Source of the DNA: UBA4744 sp035282865
GTDB taxonomy: Bacteria; Actinomycetota; Acidimicrobiia; Spongiisociales; UBA4744
Length of the DNA: 27,906 nt
NCBI GenBank assembly: GCA_035282865.1
Contig: DATEVB010000219.1
Location: 1-27,906 of the forward strand
Direction of reading: 5' to 3'
In this document: one piece after another, positions 7,338-15,382 of the stretch
How the letters are laid out: each line of letters begins with the position of its first letter
Numbering within the stretch: position 1 is the first letter of the stretch
Position numbers and translations under genes: made by a program
Notes under the pieces: generated by a model
Told to the model about the DNA's origin: nothing
Databases searched by the model: none
What the model saw: only the letters and a program-made list of their open reading frames with translations

Positions 7338-8285
7338 GTGACGCGGCTTGGCTGGATAGGCACCGGAAGGATGGGATACGCTCTCGTCGAGCGGCTGTTG
7401 CGGGCCGGAAACGATGTTTCCGTCTACAACCGCACCCGCTCCAAGGCCGAGCCCCTGGCCGCGCTCGGCGCCGAGATTGTGGACGGACCGGCCGATCTGG
7501 CCGATCGGGACATCGTGTTCGTGATGGTGGCGGGTTCTGAGGATCTCGTCGAGGTCGTAAAGGGCCGGGGCGGCCTCCTCTCTCGGCCCGACGTCGTGCC
7601 CAAGGTGATCGTCGATTCCTCGACGGTGTCGGCAGGTGCCTCCGCCGAGGTTCAGCTGGCCGTCGAGGCACGAGGATCGGCATTGCTGGCGGTGCCGGTC
7701 AGCGGCAATCCGAACGTGGTTCGTTCGGGCAAGCTGACCTCAGTGGCCTCCGGGCCTAGGGCGGCTTTCGAGATGGCCGCACCCTTCCTGGAGCTGTACG
7801 GAAAGAAGGTGACCTACGTCGGCGAGGGTGATTCGGCCCGGCTGGTCAAGATCTGTCACAACCTGCTGTTGGGGGTGGTGACCCAGACGCTGGCCGAGAT
7901 CACGGTGTTGGCCGAACGGTCGGGCGTGTCCCGGGCCGACTTCCTGGAGTTCATCAATGGAAGCGTGATGGGCTCCGTGTTCACCCAATACAAGACTCCG
8001 GCCTTCGTCAACCTGGATTTTCACCCCACTTTCACCAGCCATCTTCTCCGCAAGGACTTCGAACTCGGTCTCGAAGCAGCCAGGGAGTACGATGTACCAT
8101 TGCCGACCTCGGCGCTGGTGCATCAGATCGTCGTCGGCCTGATCGCCAGAGGCTACGGCGACGACGACTTCGCCACTCTGCTCGAACAGGAAGCCCAGGC
8201 GGCCGGGCTGGAGTTGAAGCCTGAGAACCGGGAGGTCACCGACGGTCTGGCGCCTGATCTGCCGGAACTGACCACCACAGACTGA
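7338..8285 (+). CDS. NAD(P)-dependent oxidoreductase, 3-hydroxyisobutyrate dehydrogenase family
   Basis: This 315-residue beta-hydroxyacid dehydrogenase reversibly oxidises a short 3-hydroxyacid to its semialdehyde or keto acid. The dinucleotide motif GTGRMG is at residues 8-13. The family segments DSSTVS (about 93-98) and VPVSGNP (about 119-125) follow, and the catalytic lysine is K171 in KICHN, with N175 beside it. The usual Asp-Ala before PVSG is Ala-Val here, so substrate binding may differ. GTG at 7338 was chosen over ATG at 7323 because GAGGGAG sits just upstream and the protein then begins directly with the Rossmann strand. It is the first gene of a four-gene operon with an M24 protein and E1 subunits, which suggests it reduces or oxidises a small acid intermediate. 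Confidence 0.88.
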   Translation: MTRLGWIGTGRMGYALVERLLRAGNDVSVYNRTRSKAEPLAALGAEIVDGPADLADRDIVFVMVAGSEDLVEVVKGRGGLLSRPDVVPKVIVDSSTVSAGASAEVQLAVEARGSALLAVPVSGNPNVVRSGKLTSVASGPRAAFEMAAPFLELYGKKVTYVGEGDSARLVKICHNLLLGVVTQTLAEITVLAERSGVSRADFLEFINGSVMGSVFTQYKTPAFVNLDFHPTFTSHLLRKDFELGLEAAREYDVPLPTSALVHQIVVGLIARGYGDDDFATLLEQEAQAAGLELKPENREVTDGLAPDLPELTTTD

Positions 8286-8306
8286 CGTCACGGGAGGAGC
8301 GGTCAC

Positions 8307-9557
8307 ATGGCTGAATTCGCGCAGACCAACATCCCGGCGCCCGGGTTGATGGGCGTCGACTGGGAACAGCGGGTCGACTTCAACCGATTGCGCAACTACC
8401 GGGTAGCACGCGTTCGCGAGGCGCTGGAGAACTCCGAACTGGGCGGCCTCCTGCTCTTCGAAACCAGCAACATTCGCTACACCACCAGCACCCACATCGG
8501 CTACTGGGCGTTCAACAAGCTAGAACGGTATGCCCTCATTACCCGCACCGGCGAGCCGCGCATCTGGGATTTCGGATCGGCAGCCAAGGCCCACCGCCTG
8601 CAGGCGCCCTGGCTCGACCCGACCCACTCCAAGGGTGGCAACACCGGGCTGCAGGGATCGATCGCTCCCGACGCTGGTTTGTCCAAGAGAGCGGCGCTCG
8701 AGATCAAATCGGTGCTGGCCGAGGAAGGCGTCGGCGACATGCCCCTCGGAGTCGATATCATCGAGATCCCGGTTTTGTTCGAGCTCCAGGCCGCCGGCAT
8801 CGAGATACGGGACGGCCAACAGACCATGCTCGATGCCCGGCAGATCAAGAACCAGGATGAGATCATGTTGCTCAGCCAGGCCGCCGCCATGGTCGATGGC
8901 GTGTACCAACGCATCTACGAGGAGCTCAAGCCCGGCATCCGGGAGAGTGACGTCGTGGCGATGGCCAACGAGACGCTCTTCAAAATGGGATCGGAGTATG
9001 TGGAGGCGATCAACTCGATCGCCGGAGAGCGGTGCAGTCCTCACCCGCATGTGTATTCCGACCGGTTGATTCGCCCGGGCGATCAGGCCTACTTCGACAT
9101 CATTCATGTCTTCAACGGCTACCGGACCTGCTACTACCGGACTTTCGCGGTCGGCCGGGCAACCCAATCCCACCGGGAAGCCTATAAACAGGCGCGGGAG
9201 TGGATCGACGCCGCAATCCAGCTGGTCAAGCCGGGCACGAGTACGGCCGACATCGCTCTGGCATGGCCCAAAGCCACCGACTTCGGTTTCGAGGACGAGA
9301 TGGATGCCTTCGGGCTTCAATTCGGTCACGGACTCGGGGTCGGACTGCACGAGCGGCCGATAATCAGCCGGCTCAATTCCCTCGACAATCCGGTCGAGAT
9401 CCAGGAAGGGATGGTGTTCGCTCTCGAGACCTACTGCCCGGCGGACGACGGACACTCGGCGGCTCGCATCGAAGAAGAGGTCGTGGTCACCGCCAACGGT
9501 GCCGAATTGCTCACCCTCTTCCCGGCCGAGGAACTAGTGGTCACAAACGCGTATTGA
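8307..9557 (+). CDS. Creatinase-like M24-fold protein with a substituted metal ligand
   Basis: This 416-residue pita-bread-fold protein belongs to the M24 / aminopeptidase P / creatinase family. It has a creatinase N-terminal domain (about 30-170) and a catalytic domain (about 190-405). Of the five metal ligands expected in M24 peptidases, D264 (YFDII), H341 (FGHGLG), E374 (ALETY) and E389 (ARIEEE) are in place. The second aspartate, eleven residues after D264, is Cys275 in GYRTCYYRT. Creatinase also lacks this aspartate and is metal-independent. The protein may therefore cleave a C-N bond in a small metabolite rather than a peptide, or may bind metal differently. GGAGGAG precedes the ATG. 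It is co-directional with the dehydrogenase upstream (21-base gap) and the E1 genes downstream (19-base gap). Confidence 0.85.
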   Translation: MAEFAQTNIPAPGLMGVDWEQRVDFNRLRNYRVARVREALENSELGGLLLFETSNIRYTTSTHIGYWAFNKLERYALITRTGEPRIWDFGSAAKAHRLQAPWLDPTHSKGGNTGLQGSIAPDAGLSKRAALEIKSVLAEEGVGDMPLGVDIIEIPVLFELQAAGIEIRDGQQTMLDARQIKNQDEIMLLSQAAAMVDGVYQRIYEELKPGIRESDVVAMANETLFKMGSEYVEAINSIAGERCSPHPHVYSDRLIRPGDQAYFDIIHVFNGYRTCYYRTFAVGRATQSHREAYKQAREWIDAAIQLVKPGTSTADIALAWPKATDFGFEDEMDAFGLQFGHGLGVGLHERPIISRLNSLDNPVEIQEGMVFALETYCPADDGHSAARIEEEVVVTANGAELLTLFPAEELVVTNAY

Positions 9558-9576
9558 TGGCGGGAGGTCGATAGTA

Positions 9577-10584
9577 GTGACGAGTGGGTCAGCCCCTGCG
9601 ATGGAGATCGATCGAGAAGTACGGGTGGGCCTCTATCGCCGCATGGTCGAGCTCAGATTCTTCGAGAAGCGTGCCTATGACCTCTTCATGGAAGGGCTCG
9701 TCAAGGGAACCAGCCACCTCTCGCTCGGCCAGGAGGCGGTCGCGGCCGGGTTTGGAGAGGCCATGCGGGCCGACGACTACACCTTCTGTACCTACCGTGG
9801 CCACGCCCACACGCTCTCCCGGGGCACCCCGATGGCACGGGTGATGGGCGAGCTTCTCGGCCGCAGCAACGGCGTGACCGGCGGTAAGGGAGGTTCGATG
9901 CACCTGACCAGTGTCGAGCATTTCGCCATGGGGTCGTATGCGATCGTTGGCGCTCACCTGCCCATCGCCGCCGGGGCGGCTTGGTCGGCCCAGGAGCGAG
10001 GTAGCGGCCAGGTGGCCGTCTGTTTCTTCGGCGACGGTGCCACCAACATCGGCGCCTTTCACGAAGCGCTCAATATTGCGGCGGTGTGGAAGCTGCCGGT
10101 CGTATTCGTTTGCGAGAACAACCTCTACATGGAATACACCGCTATCGAGTCGGTGACGGCCGTCGCCCACCCGGCGGCGGATCGAGCGGCCGCCTACGGC
10201 CTCGAGGCGATCATCGTCGACGGAAACGACGCCGACGCGGTGTACGCCATCGCCGTCGAGACCCTTGATCGGGCTCGCCAGGGCGCCGGCCCTTCCCTGG
10301 TGGAGGCCAAGACTTACCGGCACGGCGGCCACTCCCGGGCCGACCCGGGCAAGTACCGACCCGACCAGGAAGTGCAGGAATGGCTGAATCGCGACCCGAT
10401 CGACATGTATCGGGAACGGCTGCTGACCGGGGGCGTCGACGACGGCACGCTCACGAGCATCGAAGAGGACGTTCGTGCCGAGGTTGAAGCAGCAACCCGG
10501 GAGGCGCGCCAGGCCCCGCCACCGGGTGCTGAGGCACTCGAACGGAACGTGTGGGCGGACGGGAGTGCGACGTGGCGGAACTAA
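9577..10584 (+). CDS. 2-oxoacid/acetoin dehydrogenase E1 component, alpha subunit
   Basis: This 335-residue thiamine-diphosphate-binding alpha subunit resembles AcoA/PdhA. The ThDP motif starts at GDGATNIG (about 152-159) and ends at NN181-182, and GGKGGSMHL (about 102-110) is typical of the family. With the beta subunit it would decarboxylate a 2-oxoacid or cleave acetoin and pass the acyl or acetyl group to a lipoyl E2. GTG at 9577 follows GGGAGG (9562-9567) by nine bases; the ATG at 9601 is an alternative. The beta subunit starts inside its last codons. No E2 or E3 gene lies in the window, so the complex must borrow them or work without them. Confidence 0.92.
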   Translation: MTSGSAPAMEIDREVRVGLYRRMVELRFFEKRAYDLFMEGLVKGTSHLSLGQEAVAAGFGEAMRADDYTFCTYRGHAHTLSRGTPMARVMGELLGRSNGVTGGKGGSMHLTSVEHFAMGSYAIVGAHLPIAAGAAWSAQERGSGQVAVCFFGDGATNIGAFHEALNIAAVWKLPVVFVCENNLYMEYTAIESVTAVAHPAADRAAAYGLEAIIVDGNDADAVYAIAVETLDRARQGAGPSLVEAKTYRHGGHSRADPGKYRPDQEVQEWLNRDPIDMYRERLLTGGVDDGTLTSIEEDVRAEVEAATREARQAPPPGAEALERNVWADGSATWRN

Positions 10585-11546
10585 CCTACCGCGAGGCGGT
10601 GGCGGCCGGTATCGCCCAGGAGATGCGGCGCGACGAACGGGTCTATCTGATCGGTGAGGACGTGGCCGGCGCCGGCGGCGTGTTCAAGGCCACGCCGGGC
10701 CTTCTCGAAGAGTTCGGACCGCGCCGGGTCCGGGATACTCCTATTTCGGAGGAGGCGATCATCGGAGCAGTCATGGGAGCGGCGATGACCGGTCTGCGTC
10801 CCATTGCAGAGATCATGTTCTCCGACTTCCTGGCTACCTGCTGGGACCTGGTGGCCAACCAGATAGCCAAGACCCACTACATGACGGACGGGCAGATAAC
10901 CCTGCCCTTGGTGATCCGCACCGCCAATGGCGGTGGCGCTCGCTTCGGAGCCCAGCATTCACAAAGCGTCGAGAACTGGGCGATGGCGATCCCCGGACTG
11001 AAGGTGGTGGCGCCCTCCAATCCGGCCGACGTGATCGGTTTACTGGCAGCCTCAGTTCGCGACCCCGATCCGGTGATCTTCTTCGAACACAAGGCGCTCT
11101 ATCCCACCAAGGGCGAGGTGCCCGACGGCGAGCTCGTCGACACTCTGGGCACGGCCCGGATTGTTCGGGAGGGAGGCGACGCAACGGTCGTGGCACTGGC
11201 GGCGATGGTCCCCAAGGCGATGGCCGCTGCCGAGCTGCTGGCACAACGCGGGATGTTCATCGAGGTCGTCGATCTTCGCTCACTGGTTCCGCTCGATACC
11301 CAGACGGTGCTTGGTTCGATCGCCAAAACCAGCCGGCTGTTCACCGTCGAGGAAAACCCGCGCCTGGTCGGGTGGGGCGCCGAAGTGGTTTCGATCGCTG
11401 CTGAGGAGTGTTTCTGGGATTTGGACGGTCCCGTTGTGAGGATCACGACTCCGCATATCCCTTTACCCTCGGCGGACGCGCTGGAGGACCTGGCGATTCC
11501 GTCGGTGGACCGGATCGTCGCAACCATCGAGAAGTCGCTGGCCTGA
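10572..11546 (+). CDS. 2-oxoacid/acetoin dehydrogenase E1 component, beta subunit
   Basis: This 324-residue transketolase-like beta subunit resembles AcoB/PdhB. It begins VAELTYREAVAAGIAQEM, carries YLIGEDVAGAGG and TPISEEAIIGA in the pyrimidine-binding domain, and has a typical transketolase C-terminal domain (VVDLRSLVPLD, FTVEENPR). GTG at 10572 was chosen because GGGAG lies seven bases upstream and the reading from 10551 adds only a non-conserved tail. It overlaps the alpha gene by 13 bases, so translation is probably coupled. It is the last gene of the operon; a GC-rich hairpin lies about 40 bases after the stop. Confidence 0.93.
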   Translation: MAELTYREAVAAGIAQEMRRDERVYLIGEDVAGAGGVFKATPGLLEEFGPRRVRDTPISEEAIIGAVMGAAMTGLRPIAEIMFSDFLATCWDLVANQIAKTHYMTDGQITLPLVIRTANGGGARFGAQHSQSVENWAMAIPGLKVVAPSNPADVIGLLAASVRDPDPVIFFEHKALYPTKGEVPDGELVDTLGTARIVREGGDATVVALAAMVPKAMAAAELLAQRGMFIEVVDLRSLVPLDTQTVLGSIAKTSRLFTVEENPRLVGWGAEVVSIAAEECFWDLDGPVVRITTPHIPLPSADALEDLAIPSVDRIVATIEKSLA

Positions 11547-11585
11547 CCAAAGCGGGCCTTCTTCCGCCTGCCGTAGCGGCCGTAC

Positions 11586-11610
11586 CCGGGCCGGTCCCCG
11601 CCCGGCCCGG
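11586..11610. terminator. GC-rich stem-loop between convergent operons
   Basis: A perfect 9-base inverted repeat, ccgggccgg (11586-11594) and ccggcccgg (11602-11610), encloses a seven-base loop. It sits between two convergent operons whose stops are 84 bases apart. There is no T-run, but actinobacterial terminators often lack one. Confidence 0.55.
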
Positions 11611-11630
11611 TGGGTCGACCCGGGCACCGA

Positions 11631-12875
11631 TCATTCGGGGCCCGCGTAGGCTCCAGCCGTCCCCGGGAACATGGCTTTGATGATCTTGAAGCACGAGACG
11701 TCGACGGTGGCATCCATATGCAGGAACACCGATGCGTCGCGGAGGTACTTCTCGATTCCCATCTCGAGCATGGCGCCGTGACCGCCGTGGAGCTCAAGGG
11801 CCTGTCTACACACCTCGAAGACCTCTTCTGAAGCGAACACCTTGACGGAGTTGCAGAGTATGTCGGCATCGGCCGCCTCCTCGTCGACGGCCCGTGCGGC
11901 GTGCCGCAGTAGCGCCTTGACCGCATCGAGCTTGATCGCCATCTGAGCAAGCCGTACCGCCACCGCCTGGTGTTTGATGAGGATACGGCCACCCTGGACG
12001 TGCTCCTGCACGAATCGAGCGGTGTCCTCGAAAGCGGCCACGCCGGTGCCCAGATTCTTGGCTGCTTGCAGGATCTTCCCCGGACGGAAATAGACCGCGG
12101 CCTTGCCCAGGGCATCGTCCTTTGCCAGGAGATGATCTTCGGGCACCCGGCAGTCCTCGAACACGATCTCGCCGTTGTTCATGAAGCGACCGCCGATGGT
12201 CTCGTTGCAGCGCGTCACCGTCAGCCCCGGCGTGTCACGCGGCACCAGGAAACTGCTGGTTCCCTGGTACATCCCCACCGACGGGTTGGTGTTGGCGTAG
12301 ACCACGTAGAGGAAAGCGTCGTACCCATTGCTGATGTAGTGCTTGCGCCCGTTGATCGTCCAGTGGCCGTCCTCGAGGACCGCCCTGGTATCCATGTTCG
12401 CTTCCGGCACGTTGTACGGGAGCCAACGATCCGAAGCACCTTTGGGTTCGGTCAAACAGTGGGCCATGAGGAACGACGGATCCTCCATGTAGCGCGGGAA
12501 CCAGACGTCCTGGAGGTCCTCGGGAGCCAGGGAACGGAGGAGCACCGAGACTTTCCAGTTCTGGGCCAGCTTGTCGGCGAGCCCGGCGTCGCCGCGGGCG
12601 ACCTCGGTGGCGATGAGGGCGAACGTCTGCGCCTCGGTCTTCGGGTCCAGCACCACCCCGCCGTATTTCTCGGGCACAGCCAGCGATCGCAGACCCGCCG
12701 CGTCGGCTTCCTCCAGGATCTCCTTGGGGAGACGCTCGTCCGGTTCGAACAGCCATTCGCGTTCGCGGTTGGCTCGAATGAACGGAATTACGACGCGATC
12801 GACGTAATCACGAGCGGTTTGGCGCATGAGCCGTTGCTCCACCGACAGCTCTTGTAGTTCCATCGTCATGGTCAT
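11631..12875 (-). CDS. Acyl-CoA dehydrogenase family flavoprotein, atypical active site
   Basis: This 414-residue acyl-CoA dehydrogenase superfamily member shows the helical N-terminal domain, the middle-domain segments AHCLTEPKGASD and WTINGRKHYISNG, and ELHGGHGAMLEM in the C-terminal domain. Where the catalytic Glu-Gly pair normally stands, it reads FLHMDATVD, so Asp388 replaces Glu and Ala replaces Gly. The same FLHxD pattern occurs in the dehydrogenase at 2000-3178, though the two proteins are otherwise clearly different. GGAGGAG (12885-12891) is nine bases before the ATG. It lies 66 bases downstream of the M24 gene on the same strand and is probably co-transcribed with it. The substrate is unknown and may not be a plain fatty acyl-CoA. 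Confidence 0.9.
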   Translation of the reverse strand: MTMTMELQELSVEQRLMRQTARDYVDRVVIPFIRANREREWLFEPDERLPKEILEEADAAGLRSLAVPEKYGGVVLDPKTEAQTFALIATEVARGDAGLADKLAQNWKVSVLLRSLAPEDLQDVWFPRYMEDPSFLMAHCLTEPKGASDRWLPYNVPEANMDTRAVLEDGHWTINGRKHYISNGYDAFLYVVYANTNPSVGMYQGTSSFLVPRDTPGLTVTRCNETIGGRFMNNGEIVFEDCRVPEDHLLAKDDALGKAAVYFRPGKILQAAKNLGTGVAAFEDTARFVQEHVQGGRILIKHQAVAVRLAQMAIKLDAVKALLRHAARAVDEEAADADILCNSVKVFASEEVFEVCRQALELHGGHGAMLEMGIEKYLRDASVFLHMDATVDVSCFKIIKAMFPGTAGAYAGPE

Positions 12876-12941
12876 GTCGTGTTTCTCCTCCGTATCGGGC
12901 TCGAGTTGTCGGTTGGGACTGTGCTTCTAGCGGGTCCTCAT

Positions 12942-14126
12942 TCAATCTTCGCCGACCACTCGGAGCTTCCTGCTTGCCTGATGCAGCGAGGCGATGCCCT
13001 GGTCGGTCACCTGTACCAGCTCTCCCGTTTGGACCCCGGCCCGGTGGTTCGGGGTAACCACATTGGGCTGGATCACCACGGTCATGCCGGTGCGAAAGGT
13101 GAAATCAGGGGTCGGCGTGTTGGGTCGGCTCCTGGACCCGAGCACGGGCGGCAGATAGCCGCCGCCGAAACCATGCAGCAGATCATCGTAGGTAGAGAAG
13201 CCTGCGTCCTCGATGATCGCTGCCGCCTCGACCACCTCCTCGGCCGAGGCGCCGTTGCGGAGCACCCCGCTGATCGCGTCGAAGGCGGCCGCGGCCACCT
13301 CGTGGAGTTGACCGAAGAGCGGCGTGGGACCCACTCCTACCGTGTAGGTCCGCAGTACTTGGCCGGGATAACCCCAGAAAGCCGCGCTGATCTCCGCAAA
13401 CAGCACGTCGCCCCGGCGCAACCGGCGTCGGGATGGGATTTGGGAGGGAACGCAGCGTTGGGGGGCCTCCATGGAGGTGACCCCGAGGTAGTGGATGTAT
13501 GTGGCTCCGCCCCGGGAAAGGTAGGCATCTTCAACAACGCGAGTCAGGTCGTGTTCGGTCATGCCTGGACGAGCCTGCTCGTGCAAGGCCGTGATGGCCA
13601 GGTCGCTCAGCCAGGCTCCGATGCGCAACCAGTCGATCTCCTCCGCGGATTTCACGAGCCGCAGTTCGGTATACGCCCGGTTGAGGTCGATGACATCGGT
13701 CACAGCTCCGGCGAGGAAGCTGTAATAGCCGTGCGGCAAGGCTCCGACCACCCCCACCCGCCCGGCCGCCGGCCCGCGTTGACGGAGTACCTCGACGGCC
13801 TTTTCAATCGTCGAGGGACCGCCCCAAGAAACCTGCGCGCCGGCGGCGATTTCACGGGCGGCCGGTACGTGGTTGAAGAATTGGATCAGGAGGACGTCCT
13901 GTTCTCCGGGGGTCAATATCGCCAGCGCCTCCCTGGTCACCGGCCACCCGGTGAACCAGGGGATGGCTGATCCAGCCCGCTGCGATCCATGAACGACAAG
14001 GTGGTCGACCCCGGCCTCCTCCATGGCCTCCCAGGCCAGAGTATGCCGTCTGGACATCTCTTGGCTCGTGAAGGCTGGATGCGGGTCCGAGCCGAGAATC
14101 CTCGCCAGGTGCGGTGCTAGCTCCAT
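12942..14126 (-). CDS. M24-fold pseudo-peptidase, creatinase-like, metal site lost
   Basis: This 394-residue protein has the creatinase N-terminal domain and the M24 pita-bread domain. By alignment of motif spacing, four of five metal ligands are changed: Asp to E245 (FAEIS), Asp to Q256 (GYPGQ), Glu to Q353 (VIQPN) and Glu to G368 (VQTGE). Only H318 (LHGFG) remains. It should not act as a metallopeptidase. Creatinase and some related hydrolases of this fold work without metal, so a C-N hydrolase on a small molecule is a reasonable guess. The ATG at 14126 has GTGGAG about seven bases upstream; an extension to 14249 is arginine-rich and unlike the family. The gene is divergent from the lacI-type gene with a candidate operator between them. 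Confidence 0.82.
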   Translation of the reverse strand: MELAPHLARILGSDPHPAFTSQEMSRRHTLAWEAMEEAGVDHLVVHGSQRAGSAIPWFTGWPVTREALAILTPGEQDVLLIQFFNHVPAAREIAAGAQVSWGGPSTIEKAVEVLRQRGPAAGRVGVVGALPHGYYSFLAGAVTDVIDLNRAYTELRLVKSAEEIDWLRIGAWLSDLAITALHEQARPGMTEHDLTRVVEDAYLSRGGATYIHYLGVTSMEAPQRCVPSQIPSRRRLRRGDVLFAEISAAFWGYPGQVLRTYTVGVGPTPLFGQLHEVAAAAFDAISGVLRNGASAEEVVEAAAIIEDAGFSTYDDLLHGFGGGYLPPVLGSRSRPNTPTPDFTFRTGMTVVIQPNVVTPNHRAGVQTGELVQVTDQGIASLHQASRKLRVVGED

Positions 14127-14133
14127 GTGGTGC

Positions 14134-14150
14134 TCCACAATCGTTTGCCG
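14134..14150. promoter_or_regulatory. LacI-type operator candidate 2
   Basis: The - strand reads GGCAAACGATTGTGG, a CG-centred site whose 12-base core is identical to candidate 1. It lies just upstream of the M24 start at 14126, in the 122-base gap shared with the divergent lacI-type gene, where it could control the M24/acyl-CoA dehydrogenase operon. Confidence 0.55.
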
Positions 14151-14234
14151 CAACGCTAGCCGGATTGGCGGCCGGAATCGTCGCCTGGGCGGCCGCCAAC
14201 AATCGACGACCCATCCTTGCTGATCGCCCGACGC

Positions 14235-14240
14235 TACAAT
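14235..14240 (+). promoter_or_regulatory. -10 element for a leaderless lacI-type mRNA
   Basis: TACAAT (five of six matches to TATAAT) ends eight bases before the ATG at 14249, and no Shine-Dalgarno sequence stands between them. Transcription would start at or within about two bases of the start codon. No convincing -35 was found at 17 bases. Confidence 0.5.
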
Positions 14241-14248
14241 GCTCTGCA

Positions 14249-15274
14249 ATGGCCCTGAAAACGGCGACGTTGCGCGATGTGGCGGAGATGGCCGGCGTCC
14301 ATCCCTCCACTGCTTCGCGGGCGCTCAATCCGGGGTCGCGGGATCTCGTCAACGAGAAGACGGCGACCACGGTGCTGGAAGCAGCGCGGAAGCTGGGGTA
14401 CCGGCCCAATTCCCTGGCCCGCGGGTTGAAGACCAACCGAACCTACACCATCGGGATGCTGCTCCCCGATCTGACCAACCCCCTGTTCCCGCCGATCGTG
14501 CGGGGCGTCGAGGACGCCCTCGGCGCGGCCGATTACACGGTGATCCTGGCCAATACCGACAATGACCCGGACAAGGAAGCGGCGGTCCTTCGCACGATGC
14601 TCAACCGCCGGGTCGACGGGCTGATCTTGGCCACAGCGCGGAGGTCGGCGCCCTTCCTCGAACAGCTCGCCGATGTGGGCGTCCCGGTCGTGCTGGTAAA
14701 TCGCTCCAGCGACGATGGTGCGCTGCCCTCGGTTTCGGGCGACGACCACGCGGGGATTGGCTTGGCCGTTCGCCACCTCGTGTCCCTCGGTCACCGGAAG
14801 ATCGCCCATGTCGGAGGTCCACAGGATCTCTCCACGGGTCTGGCTCGCTACCAGAGCTTTGTGGCCTGGATGCAGAGCGAGGGGTTGGAGGCCGATCCGC
14901 GTCTGATCGTCTTCTCCAAATGGTTCAATGAGGTTCCCGGGGCGGCCGCAACCGAAGAGTTGTTTGCCCGGGCGGTTCCATTCACTGCCATCGTGGCTGC
15001 CAACGACCTCATTGCCATCGGCTGCTACGACATACTCGCGGAACGGAAGCTCAACGTACCGAAGGACGTTTCGGTGGTCGGATACAACGACATGCCGTTT
15101 TCAGACAAGCTGTGTCCACCGCTGACCACGATCCACATTCCTCACTATACGATCGGGGTGCGGGCTGCCGAGTTGGTCTTGGAGATGGTCTCCAAGCGGG
15201 AGGTCAGTGCACAGGCGTTGCGACTGGCGCCGACGATGGCGATTCGCGAGTCCACATCGGTGCCGTCGGCCTGA
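14249..15274 (+). CDS. LacI-family transcriptional regulator
   Basis: This 341-residue DNA-binding regulator begins with the LacI helix-turn-helix (TLRDVAEMAGVHPSTASRAL, about 7-26). The hinge helix is near NSLARGLK (about 54-61), and a periplasmic-binding-protein-like effector domain follows (GMLLPDLTNPLF, then AANDLIAIGC and VVGYNDMPF). It would bind a small-molecule inducer and repress nearby genes. The ATG at 14249 was chosen because the HTH begins right after it; upstream in-frame codons overlap the divergent M24 gene and look non-coding. Four CG-centred LacI-type sites lie in the window, including one on each side of this gene, which suggests local autoregulation and a regulon covering the neighbouring catabolic operons and the ABC importer. 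The effector is unknown. Confidence 0.94.
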   Translation: MALKTATLRDVAEMAGVHPSTASRALNPGSRDLVNEKTATTVLEAARKLGYRPNSLARGLKTNRTYTIGMLLPDLTNPLFPPIVRGVEDALGAADYTVILANTDNDPDKEAAVLRTMLNRRVDGLILATARRSAPFLEQLADVGVPVVLVNRSSDDGALPSVSGDDHAGIGLAVRHLVSLGHRKIAHVGGPQDLSTGLARYQSFVAWMQSEGLEADPRLIVFSKWFNEVPGAAATEELFARAVPFTAIVAANDLIAIGCYDILAERKLNVPKDVSVVGYNDMPFSDKLCPPLTTIHIPHYTIGVRAAELVLEMVSKREVSAQALRLAPTMAIRESTSVPSA

Positions 15275-15341
15275 CACCCGTTCCGGGCCAACCGTATCTG
15301 ATTGTGCCTTCTCTGCGGTGCAGACCCATGTCGCCCATCGT

Positions 15342-15355
15342 TGCGAACGTTTGCA
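15342..15355. promoter_or_regulatory. LacI-type operator candidate 3
   Basis: TGCGAACGTTTGCA is almost a perfect palindrome, with one mismatched base pair and a central CG: the best LacI-type site in the window. It lies 27 bases before the nitrilase start and downstream of the lacI-type gene. No clear -35/-10 pair was recognised around it. Confidence 0.65.
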
Positions 15356-15382
15356 CTACGCTGGCGGGGTGGACAGGAGGTA

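Noticed and set aside
12879..13970. 363-codon open frame on the + strand
   Set aside because: It is antisense to the M24 pseudo-peptidase gene and shows no recognisable motif.
14198..14208. Possible fifth LacI-type site around aacaatcgacg
   Set aside because: Only one arm matches the CAAxCG core; the other arm does not fit, so it was not counted.
14217..14240. TTGCTG with TACAAT as a full promoter for the lacI-type gene
   Set aside because: The spacer is only 12 bases, too short for a sigma-A promoter; only the -10 was kept.
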